A stretch of 27,369 nucleotides of DNA from an uncultured Propionibacteriaceae bacterium (GTDB taxonomy: Bacteria > Actinomycetota > Actinomycetes > Propionibacteriales > Propionibacteriaceae): NCBI GenBank assembly GCA_937965785.1, contig CALCKT010000001.1, positions 1 to 27,369 of the forward strand. The letters run 5' to 3'. The position numbers were made by a program, and so were the translations under genes. Under the pieces are notes generated by a model. The model worked only from the letters and a program-made list of their open reading frames with translations. It was not told the DNA's origin and did no database searches. This document shows, piece by piece, positions 15,514-22,143 of the stretch; position 1 is the stretch's first letter, and every line of letters begins with the position of its first letter.

Positions 15514-15671
15514 CCAGGGCCCGCTCATCGGTGCACATTCTCCGCTGGATGATCCGCGCCGCCAGCGAGGCGGGGAAACCGGGCTGGGAGGCGCCGGATG
15601 AACCGCGGGAAACGATTCCCACGGTTAGGGGGAGAAAAACAGAGACACACGAGAACAGGGGCAGGGCATGA
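15510..15671 (+). CDS. Small 53-codon protein coupled to pocR and pduQ
   Basis: The frame from ATG 15510 to TGA 15671 encodes 53 residues. Its ATG overlaps the pocR stop as ATGA and its stop overlaps the pduQ ATG, again as ATGA. A strong ribosome-binding site (GGGAGGG, 15499-15505) precedes it. Codons in the first 30 positions mostly end in G or C like the neighbours; the second half less so. The predicted protein begins MTRARSSVHILRWMIRAASE, which could form a basic amphipathic helix, followed by a charged, Pro-containing tail. It is not a family I recognise. It may be a real small protein or just a coupling leader for pduQ. No function is claimed. Confidence 0.5.
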   Translation: MTRARSSVHILRWMIRAASEAGKPGWEAPDEPRETIPTVRGRKTETHENRGRA

Positions 15672-16771
15672 GGGAGTTCCGGCTGGCCACCAGGGTGAGG
15701 CTGGGCGCGGAGGCGCTGGAGGCGCTCGACGAGTTCCGCGGAAGGCCGGTTTTCCTCGTGACCGACGACTTCTTGGCCACCACCGGGGTGTACCGGAAGG
15801 TGGTCGACAGGCTCGGTGAACAGGTGACGACGTTCACGGGTGTGAAACCGAACCCCAGCACCTCCGAGATCGGCGCCGGGGTGTCGGTCTACCTGCAGTC
15901 CGGGCCCGACGTGGTCGTCGCCTATGGTGGCGGGTCGGTGATGGATGCCGCGAAGGTGATGCACAAGGCCGCCCTCGACGCCGGTTTCGGGGCACCGGAG
16001 GGGATCGTCGCGATCCCGACCACCAGCGGGTCGGGTTCGGAGGTGACGTCGTTCGCCGTGGTCACCGACGAGCAGACACACACGAAGGTCCCGATCGCCT
16101 CCAACGAACTGGTGGCGGGGCTGGCCATCCTGGACCCGGAGGCCGTGGTCGGGGTGCCGCCGCACATCACCGCCGACTCCGGCATGGACGTGCTCACCCA
16201 CGCGACGGAGGCGTACGTGGCGTTGGAGGCCTGCGACTTCTCCGACGCGCTGGCGGAGAAGGCCGTCGAGTTGGTGTTCGGGAACCTGGAGCGCTGCTAC
16301 ACCCACGGCGACGACCTGGAGGCGCGTTCCCACATGCACAACGCGTCCTGCATGGCGGCGATGGCCTTCGACAACGTCGGCCTGGGTATCGTCCATTCGC
16401 TGGCGCACGCGCTGGGCGGCCACTACCCGATCGCGCACGGACGGTTGAACGCGTTGCTGCTGCCGCACGTCATCGAGTTCAACGCCGCCCGCAGCGACCG
16501 CGCCGCCGAACGCTACGCCCGCCTGAGCAGGTTGCTGCACCCCTCGGCGAGGGGCCGGGCGGCGGTGACGTCGCTGATCGGGGCGGTCGAACGGTTGAGG
16601 TCGAGGCTGGACATCCCGTCGCGGCTGAGCGACCTGAAGGTCGCCCCCTCCGACCTGCGTCGAGACGAGGACGACCTGGTGGCCGCGGCCCTCGCCGACG
16701 GCTGCACCACGACCACCCCGGTGGCGCCATCGCCCGACGACCTGAAGGGCATCCTGCGCAGGATCGCGTGA
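15668..16771 (+). CDS. pduQ: Iron-dependent propanol dehydrogenase PduQ
   Basis: This group III (iron-containing) alcohol dehydrogenase, 367 residues, reduces propionaldehyde to 1-propanol and regenerates NAD+ for PduP. The cofactor motif YGGGSVMDAAK lies at residues 86-96, PTTSGSGSEVT at 117-127, and the metal ligands are D174, H178, H243 and H257, in the spacing seen in FucO-type enzymes. No encapsulation helix is present, consistent with PduQ entering through PduP in Salmonella. AGGGG lies six bases before the ATG. It is the last pdu gene of the rightward operon, an unusual place compared with enterobacteria where pduQ follows pduP. Confidence 0.95.
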   Translation: MREFRLATRVRLGAEALEALDEFRGRPVFLVTDDFLATTGVYRKVVDRLGEQVTTFTGVKPNPSTSEIGAGVSVYLQSGPDVVVAYGGGSVMDAAKVMHKAALDAGFGAPEGIVAIPTTSGSGSEVTSFAVVTDEQTHTKVPIASNELVAGLAILDPEAVVGVPPHITADSGMDVLTHATEAYVALEACDFSDALAEKAVELVFGNLERCYTHGDDLEARSHMHNASCMAAMAFDNVGLGIVHSLAHALGGHYPIAHGRLNALLLPHVIEFNAARSDRAAERYARLSRLLHPSARGRAAVTSLIGAVERLRSRLDIPSRLSDLKVAPSDLRRDEDDLVAAALADGCTTTTPVAPSPDDLKGILRRIA

Positions 16772-16781
16772 GGGGTCGGGT

Positions 16782-16836
16782 CTTCACGTCGTGAAGTAGG
16801 GGCGTGACAGCGTCGCCGGATCATGACGGCGCCGTC
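16782..16836. repeat. Two short perfect palindromes after pduQ
   Basis: CTTCACG-T-CGTGAAG (16782-16796) has 7-bp arms, and GACGGCGCCGTC (16825-16836) is a perfect 12-bp palindrome. They lie between the pduQ stop and the next promoter. Neither is followed by a T-run, so they could be an operator or a weak terminator. Confidence 0.4.
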
Positions 16837-16851
16837 GGGACCGCGAATCAG

Positions 16852-16882
16852 TTGATACCCGGTGAAGGGGTCTCATTACACT
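16852..16882 (+). promoter_or_regulatory. Possible promoter of the toxin-antitoxin-like pair
   Basis: TTGATA (16852-16857) and TACACT (16877-16882) give a slightly long 19-bp spacer. TACACT fits the TAnnnT form of actinobacterial -10 elements. It precedes the 111-residue gene by about 45 bases. Confidence 0.4.
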
Positions 16883-16929
16883 GGACCGACAGGCCGAGGT
16901 GCTGACGGCTCACGAGCGCTGGGAGGTTC

Positions 16930-17265
16930 ATGGTGACCGATGCGGTTGCGGGACGTGTTCGGTTCCGGGACGTGAAACCCTGCTATGCGCCGACGACTCT
17001 TGATGCCCTACGCGGCCCCTATCACGGGCTGATCGACCTTCCGCACGGGGTTCGCTGGCAGAAAGACCGTGTGAGGATCGATGTGGATGATGTGGGGGGG
17101 CGGCGCATGGCCTACCAGGCGTTGCTCACCGAAGGGCGGGTGGCCGAACAGGAGCATCTGCTCAACCGGGATCGTCTCATCGAGCTGTGGCCCGTGCTCA
17201 ACCTGGACCAGAGGGTGCGGGACCTGTGGGAAACGCGTTTCCCCGAACTCCGGGTACACACATGA
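16930..17265 (+). CDS. Unknown 111-residue protein, candidate antitoxin of the AbiEii-type toxin
   Basis: I do not recognise a named family. The protein opens with a strand-rich part (RVRFRDVKPCYAPTTLDALRGPYHGLIDLPHGVRW), has a basic/acidic middle (KDRVRIDVDDVGGRRMAYQALL), and ends in a helical segment (EQEHLLNRDRLIELWPVLNLDQRVRDLWETRFPEL). No helix-turn-helix like that of AbiEi is evident. GGGAGG lies just before the ATG; a GTG at 16933 is equally spaced. Its stop overlaps the start of the nucleotidyltransferase (ATGA), so the two are co-translated. The first position of a tightly coupled pair with a toxin-family enzyme suggests an antitoxin or regulator; this is inference. Confidence 0.7.
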   Translation: MVTDAVAGRVRFRDVKPCYAPTTLDALRGPYHGLIDLPHGVRWQKDRVRIDVDDVGGRRMAYQALLTEGRVAEQEHLLNRDRLIELWPVLNLDQRVRDLWETRFPELRVHT

Positions 17266-17987
17266 GCCGGGATGCCTCCGAACAGAGAAGGATCACGAGG
17301 ATCGCCCTGGAGGCGGCAGGTCCGGATGCAGGGTTCGCGCTGGCTGGGTCTGGTGCCATTCGCGAACATGGATTCATCGATCGTCCCACCGAGGACGTGG
17401 ACCTGTTCACCACCCAGTCCGCGCAGCACGAATTCGCCCCGGCGCTGGGGCGAGTCGTCGCTGCCCTTCAAGAAGCAGGCTATGACGTGGAGATTCGGGA
17501 ACGGCATCCCTGTTTTTCACGACTCGTCGTCACCAGAGACTCCTCGGAGCCGGTCGCGACCGTCGATCTGGGTGTCGACTGGCGTGCGGAGGATCCGGTC
17601 CGCCTTGCGGTCGGGTCGGTGCTCGCTCCCGATGACGCAGTGGGCAACAAGGTTGCGGCTCTTTTCTCGAGAGGCGAGGCCCGCGACTATCTGGATGTGG
17701 ATCGCATACGTGCTTCAGGAAGGTACCGGGACCAGAGGCTCATCGAACTGGGTCATCGATCCGATCTCGGTTTTGAGATCACTCAGTTCGTCAGGCGCCT
17801 GGAAGAGGTTGGCCGCGTTCAGCCCTTCGAGGTCGCGATCTACGAGGTTTCTCCGGAGCAGCTGCGGGCCGTGAAGGATCGTTGCCTGGCATGGGCGCGC
17901 GAGCTGCGTGCCCGAGTGTTTGGTGATCCGATTCCTCCGCGCGGCCAGGCCGCTGGTTCCGACGGCATCACGGATCCGCGGAACTGA
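17262..17987 (+). CDS. AbiEii/AbiGii-family nucleotidyltransferase (toxin-like)
   Basis: This nucleotidyltransferase-fold protein (241 residues) belongs to the AbiEii/AbiGii toxin family. Visible features are the GS motif (LAGSGA, G29-S30), the metal-binding D45-x-D47 in TEDVDLF, a third acidic residue at D102 (TVDLG), and the family helix with K130, R137 and RDYLD (141-145). Related toxins (AbiEii, mycobacterial MenT) transfer nucleotides and inhibit growth. The ATG at 17262 overlaps the upstream stop as ATGA; an earlier in-frame start at 17187 would place 25 residues inside the neighbour and is unlikely. The motifs look intact, so it may be active. Confidence 0.85.
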   Translation: MSRDASEQRRITRIALEAAGPDAGFALAGSGAIREHGFIDRPTEDVDLFTTQSAQHEFAPALGRVVAALQEAGYDVEIRERHPCFSRLVVTRDSSEPVATVDLGVDWRAEDPVRLAVGSVLAPDDAVGNKVAALFSRGEARDYLDVDRIRASGRYRDQRLIELGHRSDLGFEITQFVRRLEEVGRVQPFEVAIYEVSPEQLRAVKDRCLAWARELRARVFGDPIPPRGQAAGSDGITDPRN

Positions 17988-18032
17988 CTGGCTCTTTGGG
18001 GCGGTGCGGAACGCGAGGGGGTCGGGCAGTAT

Positions 18033-18063
18033 TTGCCCTGGAGCGAACTCCAATGTTTAGCGT
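18033..18063 (+). promoter_or_regulatory. MerR-type promoter with dyad in a 19-bp spacer
   Basis: TTGCCC (18033-18038) and TAGCGT (18058-18063) are 19 bp apart, the long spacer typical of promoters controlled by MerR-family activators. Inside the spacer is the dyad TGGAG-CGAA-CTCCA (18039-18052), similar to operators of NmlR/AdhR-type regulators. A start of transcription around 18070 would place the regulator's ATG (18072) at or next to the mRNA 5' end, which explains why no ribosome-binding site is visible. Confidence 0.55.
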
Positions 18064-18071
18064 GTGTGATC

Positions 18072-18950
18072 ATGCGAAGTGCACTGCTCGAAATCGACTG
18101 GCAGAACTGGATTCTCGCCCTCGCCCACGACCCGTGGTCGGCGCATCTGGGACGGGAGGTCCGGCGCTTGCTGGCCAACCTCGGCTGGCCGGTGATCAGC
18201 ACCCGGTACCTGTCCCCGGAACCGGGGGACGACCGGGCCGATCCTGATCATCCGGACGCCGCTTTCGTGGAAGGTTTCGAGCCGCGTGGGCAGCCCGTCA
18301 TCACCAAACACGGCCGCGACATCTTCGACGTCGCACAAACCGACGAGACCCTGCGGGGCCTCGGTGTCGAGCACGTCGTGTTGACCGGTTTGGTGACCAG
18401 CCACGGCATCCGGCTCGCCGCCACGTCGGCCCTGGCTCGCGGATATGCGGTGACCGTGGTGTCCAACGCCTGCGCCGACACCACCGGTGAGGCGCACCTC
18501 GCGGCCCTCGGTGAGCTCCGCGACGTAGGTGTCGTCGTCCGGTCCGCGGATGAGTTGACCGCCTCTGCGTGGCGGCGGGCCGGGACCATTGCCGTCGGGA
18601 TAGCCGAGGTGGCCGACATCACCGGCCTCAGCCGCGACACCCTTCGCTGGTACGAGCGTGAGGGGCTGATCCCGGTGATCGACCGGACCTCCAACGGCTA
18701 CCGCCGCTACGACGGGCAGGCGATCCGGATGATTCAGATGCTGGTGAGGCTGCGACGCACCGGGATGCCGGTGGAGCAGATGCGCGAGTACATCACGCTG
18801 GTCGCCGAGGGGGAGTCGTCGCACCGGCGTCGCCTGGCTCTGCTCAGGCGGCATCGCGACGCCGTTCAGCAGCAACTGAACCAGCTTGCCGACGACCTCG
18901 GCGCCCTCGACCACAAGATCGCCAACTATGAACGAGCACTGGGAGAATGA
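18072..18950 (+). CDS. Isochorismatase-like domain fused to a MerR regulator
   Basis: A fusion of 292 residues. Residues 1 to about 165 follow the isochorismatase/nicotinamidase fold: ALLEIDWQNW with D9, VITKHGRDIF with K79, and HVVLTGLVTSHGIRLAATSALARGYAVTVVSNA. The usual nucleophile cysteine in this last motif is replaced by G112, so hydrolase activity is unlikely and a ligand-sensing role is inferred. From about 175 is a MerR DNA-binding domain (IAEVADITGLSRDTLRWYEREGLIP, NGYRRYDG) and a coiled-coil helix (LLRRHRDAVQQQLNQLADDLGALDHKIANYERAL). MerR proteins of this sequence type often control aldo/keto reductases or alcohol dehydrogenases; the gene one base downstream is an aldo/keto reductase. 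The start is set by the domain and the likely leaderless promoter. Confidence 0.8.
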   Translation: MRSALLEIDWQNWILALAHDPWSAHLGREVRRLLANLGWPVISTRYLSPEPGDDRADPDHPDAAFVEGFEPRGQPVITKHGRDIFDVAQTDETLRGLGVEHVVLTGLVTSHGIRLAATSALARGYAVTVVSNACADTTGEAHLAALGELRDVGVVVRSADELTASAWRRAGTIAVGIAEVADITGLSRDTLRWYEREGLIPVIDRTSNGYRRYDGQAIRMIQMLVRLRRTGMPVEQMREYITLVAEGESSHRRRLALLRRHRDAVQQQLNQLADDLGALDHKIANYERALGE

Positions 18951-18951
18951 C

Positions 18952-19983
18952 ATGCAACAGGTACCCACCATTGATCTGGGCCACGGCCTGGAGGTCAGCC
19001 GGATTGGTTTCGGCGGGATGGCGTTGAGCCACGTCTACGGGCAGACCGATCCTGCCGATGCCCTCGCGACCCTGCACGCCGCCGTCGACGCAGGGGTCAC
19101 GTTCCTCGACACCGCGGACGTCTACGGTGAACCCCGGCCCGGCACCCAGGGTCCGGCAGGCACGAACGAGGAGTTGTTCGCGCAGCTGCTGCGGGAGCGT
19201 CGGGGGGAGGTGCAGATCGCCACCAAGTTCGGCATCACCGGTCTCATCGGGGTCCCCGACGCCCCGGCGACGCGCGGTGACCGCGCCTACGTCCGGTCGG
19301 CCTGTGAGGCATCGCTGCGGAGATTGGGCGTCGAGACCATCGACCTGTACTACATGCACCGCCGCCAGCTCGACCTGCCGATCGAGGAGACGGTGGGGGC
19401 CATGGCTGAGCTCGTGACGGAGGGCAAGGTCCGTCACCTGGGGCTGTCCGAGGTGACCGCGGCCGAACTGCGGGCCGCCGCCACCGTCCATCCCATCACC
19501 GCTGTCCAGAGCGAATGGAGCCTGTGGTCGCGTGACGTCGAGGCCCAGGTGGTGCCCGCTGCCCGTGAGGTGGGGGCCGGGTTCGTGCCCTACAGCCCGC
19601 TGGGACGTGGGTTCCTCACCGGCGCGTTGACACCGGAACGGATCGCGGGGTCGATGCTCAGATCCGAGGACCGGTTCGTCAGGAACTACGAGGCCAACCA
19701 GCAACTGCTCCAGGTGATCCACGGGGTCGCCGATGAGCTGGACGCGACCCTGGCGCAGGTCGCGCTGGCCTGGCTGCTGGATCGGACCGGGCGGCTCGGC
19801 CTGCCGGTGGTTCCCATCCCCGGCACCCGGTCCGCGGAGCGCATCCGGCAGAACGCGGCGGCGGCGCAGCTGCGGCTGACCGACGACCAGGTGGCGCGAC
19901 TCGATGCCGTTGCCGATCTGGTTCAGGGATCCCGGAACCTGTCGTTCACGCCGCCGCAGTGGATCTCCAGCGGCCGAGAGTGA
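18952..19983 (+). CDS. Aldo/keto reductase
   Basis: An NADPH-type aldo/keto reductase of 343 residues, in the AKR13-like group of monomeric TIM-barrel oxidoreductases. The catalytic tetrad is visible as D53 and Y58 (FLDTADVYGE), K92 (ATKFGI) and H136 (YYMHRRQ). Downstream are the substrate/cofactor segments SEWSLWSRD, PYSPLGRGFLTG and PIPGTRSAERIRQNA. GGGAG lies six bases before the chosen ATG; an ATG eight codons earlier (18928) would lie inside the upstream gene. It is separated from the regulator stop by one base and is its probable target and operon partner. Substrate is unknown. Confidence 0.9.
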   Translation: MQQVPTIDLGHGLEVSRIGFGGMALSHVYGQTDPADALATLHAAVDAGVTFLDTADVYGEPRPGTQGPAGTNEELFAQLLRERRGEVQIATKFGITGLIGVPDAPATRGDRAYVRSACEASLRRLGVETIDLYYMHRRQLDLPIEETVGAMAELVTEGKVRHLGLSEVTAAELRAAATVHPITAVQSEWSLWSRDVEAQVVPAAREVGAGFVPYSPLGRGFLTGALTPERIAGSMLRSEDRFVRNYEANQQLLQVIHGVADELDATLAQVALAWLLDRTGRLGLPVVPIPGTRSAERIRQNAAAAQLRLTDDQVARLDAVADLVQGSRNLSFTPPQWISSGRE

Positions 19984-19990
19984 ATCGTCG

Positions 19991-20066
19991 CATCCCACCC
20001 GGGCGGTCCCATCCCACCCGGGCGGTCCCATCCCACCCGGGCGGTCGCATCCCACCCGGGCGGTCA
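19991..20066. repeat. Four tandem copies of a 19-bp CCACCCGGGCGG unit
   Basis: CATCCCACCCGGGCGGTCC starts at 19991, 20010, 20029 and 20048, with only one or two base differences at unit ends. Each unit contains a near-palindrome CC-A-CCCGGG-C-GG. The array begins ten bases after the aldo/keto reductase coding region ends, between two convergent genes. Confidence 0.9.
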
Positions 20067-20067
20067 C

Positions 20068-20295
20068 GCCAGCCTAATCGTCGAACGCCAGCGCTACAGC
20101 GCTGGCGTTCGACGGGAAGGCAGGCGTTTCCGTCAGGAAGGCAGGCGTTTGGCGGTAAGGCTGGCGTTCGACGGGAAGGCAGGCGTTCGACGGGAAGGCA
20201 GGCGTTTGGCGGGAAGGCCAGCGTTCGACGGGTGGGCTGGCGTTTGGCAGTAAGGCTGGCGTTTGGCGGGAAGGCTGGCGTTTCCGAGCAGGGAG
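20068..20295. repeat. 19-bp-period array of GGCGTT units with an internal inversion
   Basis: Units of the form AAGGC-TGGCGTTTGGCGGG or AAGGC-AGGCGTTCGACGGG recur with GGCGTT (or AGCGTT) at 20104, 20123, 20144, 20163, 20182, 20201, 20220, 20239, 20258 and 20277. Every step is 19 bp except one of 21. Two inverted units (GCCAGC at 20068 and 20087, also 19 apart) precede them. Two alternating unit endings (TTCGACGG and TTTGGCGG) are mixed. There are no unique spacers, so it is not a CRISPR array. No family is recognised. Confidence 0.85.
20079..20114. terminator. Perfect 17-bp palindrome at the inversion point, possible bidirectional terminator
   Basis: CGTCGAACGCCAGCGCT (20079-20095) pairs exactly with AGCGCTGGCGTTCGACG (20098-20114) around two bases. 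It lies between convergent genes and is formed where inverted and direct units of the 19-bp array meet. No T-run follows on either strand, so the terminator role is only suggested by position. Confidence 0.45.
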
Positions 20296-20329
20296 GCCGG
20301 CGGTTGGCGTCGCACGCCGTGCCTTCCGG

Positions 20330-21742
20330 TCACGCCCCCCGGGTGGCCTCGGTGGCGACGGCCCTGGTGTCCCATTCCTCCCGGACCCCGCCGTCGGCCA
20401 TCACCAGCACCCGGTCGCTGAACTGGTGCAGCTCCCGTTCGTCGCTGGTGAACAGCAGCACCCCTACGCCGCGGCCCGTGATCTCCTCCAGGAGACGCAC
20501 GAAACGTTCCCGGGTGGCGATGTCGAGGCCGTCGGTGGGCTGGATCAGGATCATGATGCGGGCGTTCTGGCTGGCGATCTCCTGCATCTGCTGCCAGCGA
20601 CGCTGACCGGTGGACTGCGCGGGACGGTGCAGGAGCTTGCTCATCCGCTCCTCCGACTCCTTCAGCAGGAGCAGGATCCGGGTGGTGTCCTCGATGGCTT
20701 CGTCGTCGATGTCATCCTCACCGTCGAGCATGACGATGTTGCGGGCCGCGTGGGCCTCGCTCTCCGGGTCCAGCATGTTCGTCAGCACCGCGATACCCAG
20801 CGACGGCAGGTCGCGGGGGGCGGTGATGCGGGCAGCGCAGCCGTCGACGGTCAGCGAGGCCATGTGGGCGGGACGTTTCCCGATCAGCGCGTCGCGCACC
20901 TCCTCCACACCCGAGAAGCGGGAACCGGTGAAACCGAGCACCTCGCCCCGGTTCAGCTGGAAGGAGACCGGCTCGGTGGTGCACTCCAGGCCGACGACAT
21001 CCATCACGACATCAGCGGTGGCATTGGCGTGCCGTGGTGTCATCTCGATGACGGAGCCGAACATCGCCTCGGTGAGCTGGTCGACGGTGGCGGCGGCGGA
21101 GTCGAAGATCCGTTCGATCTTGCCGTCCCGCAGCACCGCGATCCGGTTGCACAGCCGCAGCGCCTCCTCCAGCTGGTGGGTGATGTAGAGGACACCCCGG
21201 CCCTCCTCGACCGTCCGGCTCAGGGCGTAGCGCAGGTCCTCAAGTTCCTCGGAGTTGAGGGCGTTGCTGAGTTCGTCGATGACGATGACCTCACGCGGGT
21301 CGGCGAGCATGCGAACCACCTCGGCCATGCGGCGTTCCGTGTGGCTGAGGCCGCCGAGCCGGTGAGTGGGGGACAGGGGGATGCCGGTTTCGGAGAGGAT
21401 TCGCTTGGCCCGGGTCATCATCTCCGTGAGGCTGGGCCTTCCCTCGACGTGCCGGAACATGGCCTCGACGACGGTCAGCCTCGGGTCCAGCTCGTTCTGG
21501 GGGTCGATGAGCATGATCTGCCGCGGATCCCACGGCCCACCCGAGAGACTGGCCACCCCCTCATCGGCCGACGTGTAGCCGGCGATGATCGAGGCCATGG
21601 TGGACTTCCCAACTCCGTTGGGGCCGACTATGCCGAGCACCTCCCCATGCCGGAGGTCGATGTCGACCCCGGTCAGCACCTCGAGCCGACCGAAGGACTT
21701 CCGCATCCCCCGGACCGCCAGCAGCGGCTCTTTATCCCACAT
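20330..21742 (-). CDS. Solitary twin-domain sugar-type ABC ATPase with degenerate sites
   Basis: From the ATG at 21742 (GAGG five bases upstream; a TTG ten codons earlier is possible) the protein has 470 residues with two ABC domains in the arrangement of RbsA/MglA-type importers. Domain 1 has a good Walker A (GPNGVGKST, residues 40-48), a degenerate signature (LSHTERR), a Walker B with DE (VIDELSNAL) and the H-loop (ITH). Domain 2 has lost Walker A (GSRFSGVEE) and the Walker B acid pair (ILIQPTDGLD) but keeps a signature-like STGQRR. So one composite ATP site may work. No permease or binding protein gene lies nearby in the window, which is unusual for this family. The function is unknown; it could serve a distant permease or be regulatory. 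Confidence 0.8.
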   Translation of the reverse strand: MWDKEPLLAVRGMRKSFGRLEVLTGVDIDLRHGEVLGIVGPNGVGKSTMASIIAGYTSADEGVASLSGGPWDPRQIMLIDPQNELDPRLTVVEAMFRHVEGRPSLTEMMTRAKRILSETGIPLSPTHRLGGLSHTERRMAEVVRMLADPREVIVIDELSNALNSEELEDLRYALSRTVEEGRGVLYITHQLEEALRLCNRIAVLRDGKIERIFDSAAATVDQLTEAMFGSVIEMTPRHANATADVVMDVVGLECTTEPVSFQLNRGEVLGFTGSRFSGVEEVRDALIGKRPAHMASLTVDGCAARITAPRDLPSLGIAVLTNMLDPESEAHAARNIVMLDGEDDIDDEAIEDTTRILLLLKESEERMSKLLHRPAQSTGQRRWQQMQEIASQNARIMILIQPTDGLDIATRERFVRLLEEITGRGVGVLLFTSDERELHQFSDRVLVMADGGVREEWDTRAVATEATRGA

Positions 21743-22143
21743 GAATACCTCGTAGTTGTTATTCGTTCGCAACGCGAAGCCGTCTCCTCGGCACCAAGGC
21801 AGGTTCCAGATGGGTCCCCATCCCTGCTAGGGCGCCCTTGGTTATCCGACTCTAAGCGATGGTCGAGTCAATCCTCGGGTGGCGAACCTGCCCTTGGTTA
21901 ACTGAGATTCCGCAGACAGGACCTTACCGCTGCGTTGCCTTTCCTGCTAACTGGATCGACAAATCAAGGTAATTTTTTCTTCAACAATGTTCAGACTCGC
22001 CTGTCAGCCGACCGGCTGACGCAGCTGCTGGGTTTTCCGTACCGGTTGTCAGGCCCCGGGGAGCCGGTGGGAAACCGGGGAGCGGCGGCGGTGCCGGGTT
22101 CCCGTCGCTCCCGGCGGGGCGACGATGCGGTGAGCGGGGACGG
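21743..22143. other. 401-bp non-coding stretch upstream of the ABC ATPase
   Basis: No convincing gene is seen here. It contains the probable ABC-gene control region (21834-21900), an AT-rich patch around 21955-21992 with a run of six T, unlike the rest of the window, and a perfect hairpin GTCAGCCG-AC-CGGCTGAC (22003-22020). The hairpin might end transcription of the MFS gene that stops at 22144, but no T-run follows it on the minus strand. Confidence 0.5.
21834..21900 (-). promoter_or_regulatory. Possible ABC-gene promoter flanked by TAACCAAGGGC repeats
   Basis: On the minus strand TAACCAAGGGC occurs identically at 21890-21900 and 21834-21844. Between them is TTGACT (21866-21871), and a weak -10-like GGATAA (21842-21847) overlaps the second copy. 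Such a repeat covering a -10 and lying upstream of a -35 would suit a regulator binding site. The -10 match is poor. Confidence 0.4.

Noticed and set aside
17187..17261. Upstream start for the AbiEii-like gene, adding 25 residues
   Set aside because: The extension lies in the neighbouring coding region and is not family-like; the ATGA-coupled ATG at 17262 is better.
19991..20295. CRISPR array
   Set aside because: The units are contiguous with a 19-bp period, have no unique spacers and no cas genes nearby.
20133..20375. Repeat-peptide open frame on the minus strand across the 19-bp array
   Set aside because: The repetitive peptide is a by-product of the DNA repeat (19 bp times three frames); there is no clear ribosome-binding site and it overlaps the ABC gene end.
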